From: Artocarpus heterophyllus
Lineage: Eukaryota; Streptophyta; Magnoliopsida; Rosales; Moraceae
Direction of reading: 5' to 3'
Assembly: GCA_025403435.1 (NCBI GenBank)
Contig: CM046351.1
Span: forward strand, 27,245,730 to 27,309,729
Length of the DNA: 64,000 nucleotides
Part shown: in pieces, positions 47,129 to 58,485 of the stretch
Numbering within the stretch: the stretch's first letter is position 1
Layout of the letters: each line of letters begins with the position of its first letter
Notes under the pieces: generated by a model
Databases searched by the model: none
Told to the model about the DNA's origin: nothing
What the model saw: only the letters and a program-made list of their open reading frames with translations
Made by a program: the position numbers and the translations under genes

Positions 47129-48302
47129 AAAGCTCCGATCGATCAGTTTGTCCAAGTTGTAGAAACATCCTTCATCGATCGTCATCGGAGGTCTAGATAT
47201 GTGTGGCAACAAGAAGACCGAACCTCACTGATGCTTTGACTAACCCATCGTAGCGTCGCTGAGATCAAAGGAGATGAAGGTTGTTGTCGAGATTGTAGTG
47301 TCATCATAGGCTGTTGATTTGCTGAAATTTGTGCAGTATCATCAAACCTCCATTGTCTTAAACCTGATCCACAATTGCTTTGCTTTCTTGTTGCCGTCAC
47401 TGTGGAAGATCATGTTGTGGAAGACAAGATGTCGATCTCTAGTGCCAATCAACCAACGACAGTGCTGCAATAGAGATTGTTGTCTTCATCGTAGCTCCAT
47501 CATCGCTAAGCAAGAGCTTTATCATTATCTTTCACAGCCAATGGTGTAGCGAGAGATAAGAGAGGAGGAAGAGAGATAGTGAGAAGGGAGAGAGAAAAAA
47601 AAGGGGGGATGTACGAGAGATAGAGAAAAATAAATGACTGATTTTTTTTCTTGAAGGAGATTGAAATTTGTGGTAGGTCAAAAATGGGGACGTATATTTC
47701 TAAATTTTACAATATGTGGCATGCAAATTAGATTTATTAAAAATTGTGGCATATTGTGTAGTTTTCTCAAAAAAAGAGAATAAAAGAAATAGAAAATTTT
47801 TGAAACTCTTCAAAATAAATAACAGGTTTTTGAAATAAATTATTTGTATCATAAATATAATATTTGCTTCAAATTTTTTCAAAACTTGATACTTATTATA
47901 ATTAGCTTTGAAAAGTTTATTATAATTTTCTTAAAAATAAATGTGGTGTAGGGTGTAATTTTCTCAACTTTAAAGTTCAACTTCAGCTAGCTAAGCCGCC
48001 CAGTATACCCACGGCCGCATACTATCCCGCTCTTGGGAAAATTTGAATTTCGAAGCAAGGCCAGAAAATAAAAGAATTATTAAATTCAAAAAAAGGAAAA
48101 ATAAAAAACGAAACACGTGTGAAAATTTTAGGAGACGTTTGAGTATAAGACCGCCCCTTTTTCATTTTGAATAATTTGCCAATCTGTCTCTCCCTCACAA
48201 AGCTCTCTTTCTCTTCTCTCTGCCATCTTCTTCTTCTTTACTTTTAAGCCCCCCATTCTCACGCTTTCAGTTCAAGCCTCCAAACCCTAACTATTTCCAC
48301 AG
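47129..48302 (+). other. sequence between the transposon block and POLYCHOME, including its promoter
   Basis: 47129-47640 is GC-richer with GAGA tracts and short frames on both strands; no family recognised, possibly captured or transposon sequence. From about 47950 it becomes promoter-like; CT-rich leader sequence begins near 48180 and runs through CAAACCCTAAC (48281-48291) to a donor site at 48303. No clear TATA box. Confidence 0.4.
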
Positions 48303-48516
48303 GTAAATCCGTTCTCCATTCTTCTTCATCTTCTTCGTTTTCTTCGTCTTCTTTTTCTTAGGATCCATTTGCTCAGATCCATTAACAATCTGTTGAATTC
48401 TTGCCGAAATGTGTTCTAGATCGTGAAAGACCCTGTTCATTTTCTTCGAGGAAGGCTGTGTTTTTTGTTTTTTTTTTTTCTCCTGAAGATTTGATTTCGC
48501 ATTTCTTTGGTTTCAG
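48303..48516 (+). other. probable 5' UTR intron of the POLYCHOME-like gene
   Basis: CACAG|GTAAATCC at 48303 is a strong donor. A T-rich tract then leads to TTTGGTTTCAG ending at 48516. Splicing would leave a 23-base stretch before the ATG at 48540. Leader introns are common in plant genes. This is inferred from splice signals only. Confidence 0.5.
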
Positions 48517-48539
48517 TTGATTGAATCCATCGCGAAGCT

Positions 48540-50272
48540 ATGCCGGAAGCAAGAGACCGATTATCGAGGCCGGTGGACGTCGCCGCATTGTTCGCTCGCC
48601 GGCGATCCGGCGTCATCGGAGTTCTGGCAGACGAGGGGGAAAGCGACGCCGACTTGGTCGGATCTCCTATCAGGCAACAGCCTGCGGCGGCAACGGCGAC
48701 TGTCGACCGTACACTGACGGGTTTTGGAGCTACTACACGAGGTGGTGGTGGTGGAGGAGGAGGAGTGGGAACCAGGAGGGGTGGTTTGGGGACTCCACGA
48801 ACCGGGAACTCGCGTGGCCGGAGCTCGTTTGGATCGGCGTTGGCGAATAGGGAGAATCCGCCGGCGTTAGGAAGTACTCGGCGGGGAAGAGGGCGGGGAA
48901 GGAGCGGCGTGTTACCGTATTGGTACCCAAGAACCCCTCTACGTGATATCACTGCTATCGCGATGGTATGTTTCTGTTTCTTGAAATGTTTAATCTTTGT
49001 TAATCAGTTCATTTCCCATGGAAATGAGGATTTCATGTGTAGTATAAAATAATTGTCGTGAAAGTTATTGTTGGTTCCGATTTTTTGTGTTATTGCAATA
49101 TAGTTGGCGAATTAAGCCTAATTTCGGCTAAATTTATTGCTTAATATGCAGTTCTTTTTTTAGGTTATTTTTGGTTGCACTGAACAGATAAATTTTCATG
49201 AAAGCTTTACCGTAATTTTCTTTTTTTTTTCTCTATGTAATAGTTCAATGATTATTAAGAATTTGACTCTGACCTTGGTTGGATTTATTGCTTGAACTAG
49301 GCTGCGCCTCCCGTTTCTGTAATTGTATTTGCGTCCGAATTCTTGTGGGGAAAAGGTACAATTGTGTTCTTAGTCAATGGCCAGGAATTAAAATCTTCCA
49401 ATTAAGGATTTTTGGGCATGTTAATGTTAGTTGGGTGGGTTTATTACATCTTCTTGCCCTTTGTGTCAAGCTGGTTTTAAAATTTGTTTTGGTACTTTTC
49501 ATTATTTTTTTGTTTTCTTGGATCTTGCTTTGCCATTGTTTTTCTTTTTTGAGCTTTGTTATTGGAATTTACTTTGTTTAATATGGAAAATCCTTGAATG
49601 ATTGCTACCCAAAGCTTCATTCTAGTTCTCTCATAGTGTTTAGTTTATTTTGCTGATTACTGAATATGTAATTGGATGAGGTCCGTAAAAGTCTAAAATT
49701 TCTGCGTAATTCTGTTTTTTTGCAAGTCTTTTGCTCATTCAAGTGCACTGTTGCTTTATTATATTTACAGTCAAGTCATGATTGGATTGTATTAGATGCA
49801 TAGTATGGCATTAAGTCATTTGACCTTGGAAATTTTTATGAAATCTATGGTTTAAAAGTATCTTAACGAAAAATTCTTTCATTAGGCCATCGAGAGGAGA
49901 AGAGCCCGCCTGAGGGAAGACGAAGGCCAAGGTGTTGCAAGTCCTGCAGCCCAAGAGCAGGGATTTCTTGATCCTTCTGCCTCAGTATCTGTTGCTCCAC
50001 TTAAGCACAATATTGTTACTGCCTCTCCACATTTGGCTCTCAAAAGAAAACCTTGCCCAACTTCGGTTGGTAAAGTTCCAAAAATCCTGCTTGGGATTGC
50101 TAATCAGAACACTGCAGAATTGGAATGTCTCACACCCCAGAAGAAACTACTGAACTCCATTGACACAGTTGACAAGGTAGTGAGGGAGGAACTGCAGAAA
50201 CTAAAGCGAACTCCGGCTGCTAAGAAGGCAGAGAGAGAAAAACGTGTTAGAACTTTGATGTCAATGCGGTGA
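48540..50272 (+). CDS. POLYCHOME / UVI4-type APC/C inhibitor
   Basis: Exons 48540-48965 and 49886-50272 (phase 0) encode 270 aa. Seen: N-terminal [21 protein letters not shown], a run of eight Gly (68-75), NREN at 103-106 in the place of the GxEN motif of the family, the diagnostic block [16 protein letters not shown] with a D-box RTPL (131-134), a basic helix [11 protein letters not shown] at the start of exon 2, and the C terminus LMSMR, the Met-Arg tail by which these proteins engage the APC/C. Arabidopsis POLYCHOME (UVI4) and its paralogue GIG1/OSD1 restrain the anaphase-promoting complex and so control cyclin levels, endoreduplication and meiotic exit. Length is close to family members (about 240-260 aa). 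The start is the first ATG of the frame. I do not decide between the UVI4 and OSD1 branches. Confidence 0.93.
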
Positions 50273-51744
50273 ATGCTTTTCATTTTGACAGAACCCAAAG
50301 TTGAGAGAACATAAGGAGTTAGTTAGAAGGTCAGAAGTTCGGGGCAAGACTCCTTGCAGAGCTTCTCTGTCATCTTCTGCAGATAGCCGATCAACTTGAA
50401 TTAGCTGATACATTTTGCTTTATAGGATCAGCAAGTGATTTCGCTCATCTGCTCAGGTTCTTTCCCTAGGACCACTTGACTTTCCGCGTACTTGTTTTTT
50501 TTGTTGATCATCATTCTTTGATGGTCTTGCGTAGAACTAGTTGACATTTTTCTGAGATGTACATAAAGGCCATACTATTTTTTCTGCCACATAGCTTCAA
50601 CTCTTCTATAGTGTACATATGCGCTTCAAGTATGACAATGAAGTATGACTTTTTTGGATGGAATTCTCCTCTGAAATGTGTTTGGGAAATTTGCTTCTAC
50701 TTTCAAATTTACAGTGTCTATTCATTGCTCAGCAGGCTTTAATGCAGATTGTGATGATGGCCAGTTATAGCCACTAGAGGTAAACTGTTTCGTTCGTTGG
50801 AATCTATTCTTAGGGCGCTAATAGATGTTGCTTGACCAGAAATTGACTTGTTTAAATCCAAGTTTGACAGATCTATTGTGATGTGCATAAAAAGAAGACT
50901 GCACTTGCTGTAATTTCTTCTTTTGTGGAAGTCATGTTAGTTCTGCAAACTTGTTTCTTGCTGTTTGTGAAGATGGATTTTCATAGAGAGGGCGTCGTCT
51001 TAGCTTGTCTGAGCTCCTGAAACACTAGACACTAGGAATATGCTTCATTTTCTGATATTCAAGTAACAAATAAAATCTGAAATATTTCTTGGCTTATGTC
51101 TTTCTGTGTTCTTGTTGAGCACTTTCTTTGCATGTTGGTCATATCCAGTCAAAGTATATGATTAATAAAAAATATATTTGGTATAAATTCACATTACAAA
51201 CATGTAACACATAATGTAAATACAAAGTAACAGCATACAACAAGCTAAGCACGCAAAATTCAACTTGGAAACTGCAACTCCTTCCAGTTGATTTCCCTTG
51301 AAGTACACAAACCCGAAACCCGTTATCAGGCATCGTCTCTTGCATCGCTTTGGCTTGCTTATGGCATTCTCCAAATCTGCAGCTTTTAACCTTAAAGAGA
51401 AGATTTTGCAGATTATGTAGATTGTAGGCTATGAAGTCAAAGTCAGAAAATTGAAGAGGAAGGGTTTGGGCTTGTTTCGTCCAAACAACGAGCTACTAGC
51501 GGGATAATCTAGTAGGGTATGTGAGAATAATGTAAAATTTCCACCAACAATCCCTGTGTTTGCAGAAGCGACGATTTGTAACAAGCACTGAACAAAAGGG
51601 AAAGATATGAAAAGAGCCAAAGGAAGAACAAGTAGTAGTACTATTGAATGCTCAAAATGGTGGCCATCCTTCTCAATTTGACCCTTTGTAATAAGCGAGA
51701 GTCTTTATGTGGTGGGATTCGTAGCATAACCAAAAGCAAAACTT
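50273..51744. other. 3' flank of POLYCHOME and intergenic sequence
   Basis: The first about 800 bases are T-rich, UTR-like sequence. No second gene recognised; the short - strand frames at 51139-51620 lack domains. Confidence 0.4.
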
Positions 51745-52290
51745 GCTATTATTTTTTTGAGTTATTAACGCCAGTTGTGCCTAAATTTTAGAATCTACCT
51801 TATTTTATCCAGTGAACTTTAAAAATCAACGCTTGATTCCTTAAATTTTTAAAACTTTTTATTTTTCTCATGAATTTTAAAATCTATCACTTTATCTCTT
51901 AAATTTTCAACACTCCTTAACTAGGCTCTGTGAACTTTTGATTTTTTTGTTCAAATAGATATCATTAAACCCACGAGATTTGTATATGGGTCACTTACAA
52001 GGACAAAAAAGAGATTTTATCTATTCTTTCTCTTATTCAAGAATATCTCCTCATTTTTTAATAGAAAATTGAAAGTTCAGGGTGTAAAATAAGAAGCTTT
52101 AAAGTTCAAGGACAAAGTGATAATTTTTAAAGTTTAAATTACAAAGTGGGACGTATTTGAAAGTTCAGAGGGTAAAGTTCAAAAGACAAAGTGGCATACT
52201 TTTAAAAGTTTAGAGGATAAAGTGTTAATTTTTAAAATTCAGAGGACAAAGTGATGGAAACTATAAAGTTTAAAGACTATTCGTATTAAT
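51745..52290. mobile_element. possible foldback element
   Basis: The left half (TATTAACGCCAGTTGTGCC, then repeated words like TGAACTTTAAAAATCAA) and the right half (repeated AAAGTTCAGAGGACAAAGTG-type words, ending AAAGACTATTCGTATTAATA) are imperfect inverted counterparts. Copies of TTAAAGTTYAGAGGAYAAAGTG recur within the right half. Ends are approximate. Confidence 0.4.
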
Positions 52291-54484
52291 AATCCTATTC
52301 TTTTATACATGTTCGGCAATTCATTGATTTTATACACACCATTCTTGTATAATTTAAACTTTGAAGCTTAAACTCTAATTAGAGTGTCACAAATGTAATG
52401 TTAAATTAGGATATTGTCAATTTTTTAACACTTCAGCAGGAAAACAATGTCAAATATAAGGTTATGTTTGATGCTAAACTTTTAAAGTGTCAAAGCTTAA
52501 TAATAATGAAAAAAAATAACTTTTAATGTTTTATGATGCGTTGGAACACTACCGAAGATCACATATCAATATACGTCATTTCATATTTTTATGTGCCAAA
52601 TATAATATTTTAATTAGGGATGATCTAAATAAATTATACTTTGTTGATTTCTCGAGACAAAAAGTAGAAAATAAAAAAATTAAAATAAAACAAGTACGTT
52701 TCTAATGGCACGCTTGTCCATTAATTAGGTCACTCTTTTTTTAATTTTTTTTTATCATGGTAGGTTGCTTGAATTTCCATAATTGCGTGCTTGAATAAAA
52801 AGCTTACCAGGGTAGGGGACCTTTTCTATTTTAAACAAGTTTTCAGACTTGATGAGCTGAAATGAAAGGTATATTTTGTATTTTGCCCTTCCCAGGAAAA
52901 CACATTGCTCTTCGTACCATACACAGTCATCTACTTAAAATTTGTCAACTGTGGTGCCTTCTGGAAAAATTTCATTTCAAACTAAATAGAATACATAATC
53001 AAACATAGTAAAAATGATCATTCATTATAAAATGATTAGACCTTGAGCATTGGACTGATTCATGAGTGAAAATGGATGAAGCATATGAACGAACCATAAG
53101 TGTCAAGACTCAATGGGGAACTCGGCACAAAAATTAAGCACGATCAAAAGATAAAACTAATTGACTAAGTCTAAACCTCAAATACTGGGTCAAATGTGAC
53201 ACAACATATGAACAAATCAAACTAGATACCAACACACATACCACAATGACCGACTAATTGATGCGACATAAACAAATTAAAAGGTGAGTAGACCACCACT
53301 ATTATTACGAATTAAAGATAAACATGACAAAAATAATATCGTGTTTATTACAAGCAAAATATATGACTAAACAAAAAGCATAGATAAAACCATAATTCAA
53401 AGAGCACACCTGTTGCAACCAAACACTGAACCATCTCCCCTCAACAAAAAGGCTAAGGATCCTAGACCACAAGCTACTTGATGCCCATGTTGAATACACC
53501 CCAGCCGCAATCCTCTCTGGTGAACATCAGAACTACGCGTCGCCCACCACCTATAGGCCAAAGAATCGGCAACTAGCCCATGGCTAGCACCAATCTCTAG
53601 CCGGGGGCGGGAGCTGTATGAGTACAACAAAACCCTAACAAAAAAAAAATATAATAAAATATTGAGAGAGAGAGAGAGAGAGAGATGTACCTAACTTTAG
53701 TGCTTGTTTCGTGAGAAGGGAAGAAAAAAAGAGGAAAGCATAAAGATAGAGAATAAAAGGGATAAAAAGTATATTTCTTTTTAAATATGATAAAAAGGAA
53801 AAAAAAATATTAAAATTGATTACAAAAATTTCCCTTTAACTATAACTATTGTAATACTATGTCCCTCGAAACGTAACTTGTGGTTCACCTGATCAATGAT
53901 AATATTAACAAAAAACTTCTTGAACTATAATTTTGAACGTAAAGACACAATGCCACAAAAATAATAGAAATTATTAAATAGTTTAGTGAACTATTAGAAT
54001 GTTAGCTTATCCCAGTGCAGTCACATGAAAATTAAAGAATATATTATTTGTTTTAAAAAATAATTGAAGTTTTTTTAGTTTATTTTTTTAACAAATAAAA
54101 ATTTCAAGTTATATTTTTTTAAATCCAAATTAATTTTAGACATGATAGAGTTACCAAAAAAATCATATATTATGTATTAAATCTTAATTATGTAAAATTT
54201 TTAAAAAATGCTAACAAAAGGAGTTGTTTTGTTAAGATTTCATAATTTGGGGAGAACTCATGTTACTTTTTTAAGTTTGCAGGGGACAGTGTTATAATTA
54301 CTATAGTTGAGGGGGAAATTTTATAATTAATCCAAAATATTAAAGTGAATGTTAAGTAGTGGGAAAAGAACTATGGTAATTTGACAATTTTTGATAATTT
54401 AATACTTCATTTTACTATCAAAATTTTCCTTTCCTTTTTTTTTTCCTCATAGTTGGAAAGACTAAAAAATAAAAAAAGATGATA
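52291..54484. other. intergenic, AT-rich
   Basis: No gene recognised. (GA)n microsatellite at 53664-53685. A GC-richer piece at about 53400-53640 has a 77-codon - strand frame without a recognisable domain. Confidence 0.4.
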
Positions 54485-54592
54485 GAGTGTTTGGATAGTA
54501 ACACTGAGAGTTAAAACTAAAAGTATTATAGCATATGAGAGTTTTATGTTATTTGAGTTGGGATTACTTCTGTCAAACATCACATGAGAATG
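54485..54592. mobile_element. MITE of the 141-290 family
   Basis: The left end GAGTGTTTGGATAGTAAC and the inverted right end CTTCTGTCAAACATCAC bracket a core with AGCATATGAGAGTTTTATG, as in the copies at 141-290 and 62241-62342. Boundaries to within a few bases. Confidence 0.45.
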
Positions 54593-54904
54593 AGATCCAC
54601 TAATATTTTTATCTTTCTATTTTCCTTTTTCACCAAAGATCCTAAAGTTATCAATTTGTATACTAATACATATTATCTCCACTTGATTCATTCTCTACAC
54701 GTTTCATTTCTACCAAACACAGAGTACGGTATGTGAATTATTATAAATCAAATGGAATGCAGTAAGAAGATGACATATTAAAATTTTAAAATTATTACAC
54801 ATTTCATTGATTTATTATTATAAATTATTACACATTGTATTAATTTTTTTTTGAAATTCTGATAACAAAAAAATCTATGTTTTCAAAATTTTTTTAAATA
54901 AATC

Positions 54905-55450
54905 TTTTCAAAGATATGAATCTCTCACCCCCCTCGTGTGTTTTCCCCTCTCTCTTCTCTTCGCTTTATTGCCTGCTCCGACGACTGCGGATTTTTGTAA
55001 CGCCATTTCCGACAAGATTTGGTGGGGGTACAGTGATGATTGTGGACCGCCGTCGGTGTCTGACATCTCGGAGTCGAGATCGGAGTGATGCCATGGAATG
55101 AGCTTGAGGAGACCGAGGAAGGAGGAGGGGAGATTTTTTTGATTGACGATTTTGGAGGAGAGAGAAAGGCTCTCATCTTCAAGGCTGATGGAGGCGACGC
55201 CGTCCAATCGTTCTCCTCTACTTTGCTCCGCCCCTCACTTAGTGACTGCCTCCGCTTTGACACCACCATCTCCATCCACAACCCTCTCCTTCACTCTGTC
55301 TCTCCCAAGCTCCTCTGCCACCATCATGACGGCGTCATTGCCCTCGCTCTCAGCCCCTACTCCACCTGCCCCACCTCCCATTAGATCGTTTCTGGTGTTG
55401 TCATTTGCCGTTACAATGACTTTTCTTTTTGGTCTCTATGGCCTTTGATC
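54905..55450 (+). other. GC-rich, gene-like fragment of unknown function
   Basis: Clearly more GC-rich than its surroundings, with overlapping open frames on both strands. The best + strand frame (55088-55384) reads MPWNELEETEEGGGEIFLID, then DDFGGERKALIFKADGGDAV, and ends after 99 codons including PLLHSVSPKLLCHHHDG. It has a coding flavour but no domain that I recognise, and CT-rich leader-like sequence precedes it. It could be a recent gene copy fragment or the first exon of an unrecognised gene. Confidence 0.3.
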
Positions 55451-55501
55451 GTTTATGGACAAGGGTGAATTAGTAAATTTTGGTGTTTCATTGCTTGTAA
55501 T

Positions 55502-56101
55502 TAGTGGTGGCAAAACGTGTTGGCGGGTCGGGTTCGTGTCGGGTTGGAGTTAATATTTACAAAATTAGGTCGACACTAACCCGACCCGTGACCCGAACGG
55601 GTTGAGAATTCTCAACCCTAACCCGACCTGTTTTGACACGGGTTGACACTAACTCGACCCGTGTCAACCCGTTTCTTATGCATAGTGCCAAAAAATAATA
55701 ACCCGTGACCCGATTTTGACCCGTAACCTGATTATGACCCGCAACCCGCCTCTAACCCGCCCACATTAATATATATAATATTAAAAAAAAATAAAATTAG
55801 AAGAGTTTCATACCACTTCAACAAGAAGATGAGTGATAAGAGAGGTAAGGTTTGATATTTTAAGAGCTTATATTATATATGAAATAATATTAATTTTTTA
55901 AAAGCTAATTAATTAAATACGGGTCAGAAACGGGTCATTTTAGTGTCAGACGAGTTGACCCGAACACGACCCGTTTTTTGACGGGTCAGTTTCGGGTCGA
56001 CACTAAAATGACCCGTGGTCAAATTTTCCAACACTAACCCGCAAAAAAGCGTGTCGGATTTGTGTCGTGTCGTCGTGTCGCAACCCGTATTGCCGGCCCT
56101 A
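55502..56101. mobile_element. 600-bp non-autonomous hAT-type element rich in ACCCG
   Basis: Ends are TAGTGGTGGCAAAACG and the inverted CGTATTGCCGGCCCTA. The 8-bp flanks CTTGTAAT (55494-55501) and CTTATAAT (56102-56109) are a target duplication with one transition, the size typical of hAT. Both arms are filled with dozens of GACCCG / CGGGTC words (GACCCGTGACCCG, AACCCGACCCG), separated by an AT-rich middle (about 55760-55915). Elements with TAGGGGTGGCAAA ends are known hAT MITE relatives in plants. Confidence 0.8.
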
Positions 56102-58485
56102 CTTATAATCTCCTAAAATCTTTTTTTATCCCTTTTTATTTTTTTTCCTAATATCATTTTGCTTTTTTGTAGATATATGATATCGATTTTTGTTAATGTA
56201 TGATATGTCTCGTTATCCTAACCTCGATAATGAGTTTGGTTCGTTAGCCCGACCCTGACAATGAATCCATCCCAACGTTGACCCTGACCTCGACTTAGCC
56301 ATCAAATTGATCCCAATCTCGACCCTGACTTAGGTTGTCGCTTCTATCTTGTCATGTCGTTTTGATTCTAAATTCAAGTTCAAGCCAATTATATTGATTT
56401 TTTTAATAGAATAGATGACAAAATTCGTAATCAAACACATTTTTTATTTTCTTATTTTGTTAAATGAAAAATAAATAAAAGTTACCAAACAATTTTTTTT
56501 AAATAAAAAATAAAAACAAGAGAAAATATTTATGTTTTTCTATTTAAAAATAAAAAACAAAAAATAACAGATCCTGTATATGCTCTCTTTTTTAGGGGAT
56601 TTTTTGATGGAGGATACGTGCCATTTAATTATTAGTATTTGGAATGTGCGAAAACAAGTGCTTTTACTTTGTTTAACCGACAACACATAAACTACTTTTT
56701 GCTTTTATTCGACAATATTGTTTCAATTATATAGTTTCAACTGCTATAATATAAAGCATAAATATGCTGGTTTTATTTGGCAACATCGTTCAAACATCGT
56801 TTCAATTGTATAGTTTCAACTGCTATAGTATAAAGCATAAAAATAAGCAATAGTATAAAATTTTTATATGTTACAATAAATTCGTTATAACTGTATTGAC
56901 AAACCATTTTTTGTGTGCACACATTCTATACATGTGCATCCCACTCAAAATTAGCCGCGGATATTGGGTACTGAATGAGAATCAAGAAAACTTCTTGTTC
57001 CTTCTTACGTAATCTATGGATCTGTATCTATTCTATTTGTAGAAGTTCCAATAAATTCTCGTTATGATTCATCAATATATAGAAATATCAATAAATTTTC
57101 GTTATACAAGTTTCAGTGTTTTCTTTGTCTTGTTTACACATGAGTCGTGAAGTGTATACTGATTGGGTTCAGGGGACGTGTTTTTGTTTGGCGAAATTTT
57201 TATAAATGTCTTTTGAAACTTACTTTTAATAAAAGATTATTTATCTTTTCATATCTTATAATTAAGTTAATTCAAAATCTATATTTTTAGTTTTTAATCT
57301 CATTAAATGTATATCTTCATATTTTATTTAATATACAAATTTATACATTTTCTTAATCAATCTTCAGTTGACTAAAAAATTATCTAAAATATCCTCAAAT
57401 TGAAAAATAAAAAACTTTACAAAATAAGAAAAACTTTATATTAGTTTTTGACTTAAAAAATGAATAAAACATCCAAAAATGGTGGTTTTGTGTGCTTTTG
57501 TTTTCGTTTTCTTCTATTTTTTGAAAGTTCAAATTTTTTTCTTGTTTGCTAAAGGATAATTTTGCCATTTTAAATGTCAAAATCAACTATTTGCCTAGTT
57601 AAGTTATAGATTTGTGTATATCTAAAATCGAAGGTATAATTTTTAAATTAGCCTAAAACAAAAGGTATAAAAAAATAAATATCCCTTTAACAAATGCCAC
57701 ACATGTTTAAGTATAACACAATTTGAATATATAATATGAGCGGTAGTATGTCACAATTTTTTTTTTCATTTTTTAAGGTTGCCATGAAAAAACACATTTT
57801 TTAGAAGTGTGGTATGACACATAATTTTCTCTTGGGAGAATTAAAGAAATAACAAATTTTGAACTTTTTTTTTAATGTAAATAGCAAGTTTTGAAGATTT
57901 TTGTAGTAAATAGAAAATTTGCGATATAAATAGTTTATTTAGTATGTAAATAAGAATTATTTATATTATAAACAAGAGGGTAAATAAATTATTGCCCCTT
58001 AAATCTATATACTGTGCAAATAAGAATTATTTACACTATAATAAAAGGGTACATAAATTATTTATTTTATAAATATGTTATTTACTACAAATATTTTAAA
58101 AATTTAATTTTCACTATAATTAGTTTGATATTCACTACATTTTCTATTTTCTCCTTTTATTTAAAATCTTTATGGGCTAGCGCTAAAGATTTGAGCCAAG
58201 GAAGATATTCTTACAAAGGAAAAAGCCGTAAATTATCGTAAATGCTGCTTTTTTAAAATTGAAGTAAATAATAGGTTTTGAAAATATTGGTAGTAAATAG
58301 TAATAAATAGAAAATCTAGTTAGTAAAATATTTTTTATTTATCTATTTATTACAAGTAAAAAAAACTTTTTATCAGTAATTTTTTTACTGCTATTTACTA
58401 TAAAATTTTTTAAAATATAATATTTGCTTTAAAAATTTCAAAAATTTTATATTTCCCTCACTATCCTGGATGAAGTTTTGCATAT
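56102..58485. other. intergenic with a local tandem duplication
   Basis: No gene recognised. A duplication of about 60-70 bp lies at 56701-56762 and 56769-56841; both copies contain ATAGTTTCAACTGCTATA and end TATAAAGCATAAA. The rest is AT-rich; 57720-58440 has runs of TTATTTAC and ATAAATAATT-type words. Confidence 0.45.
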
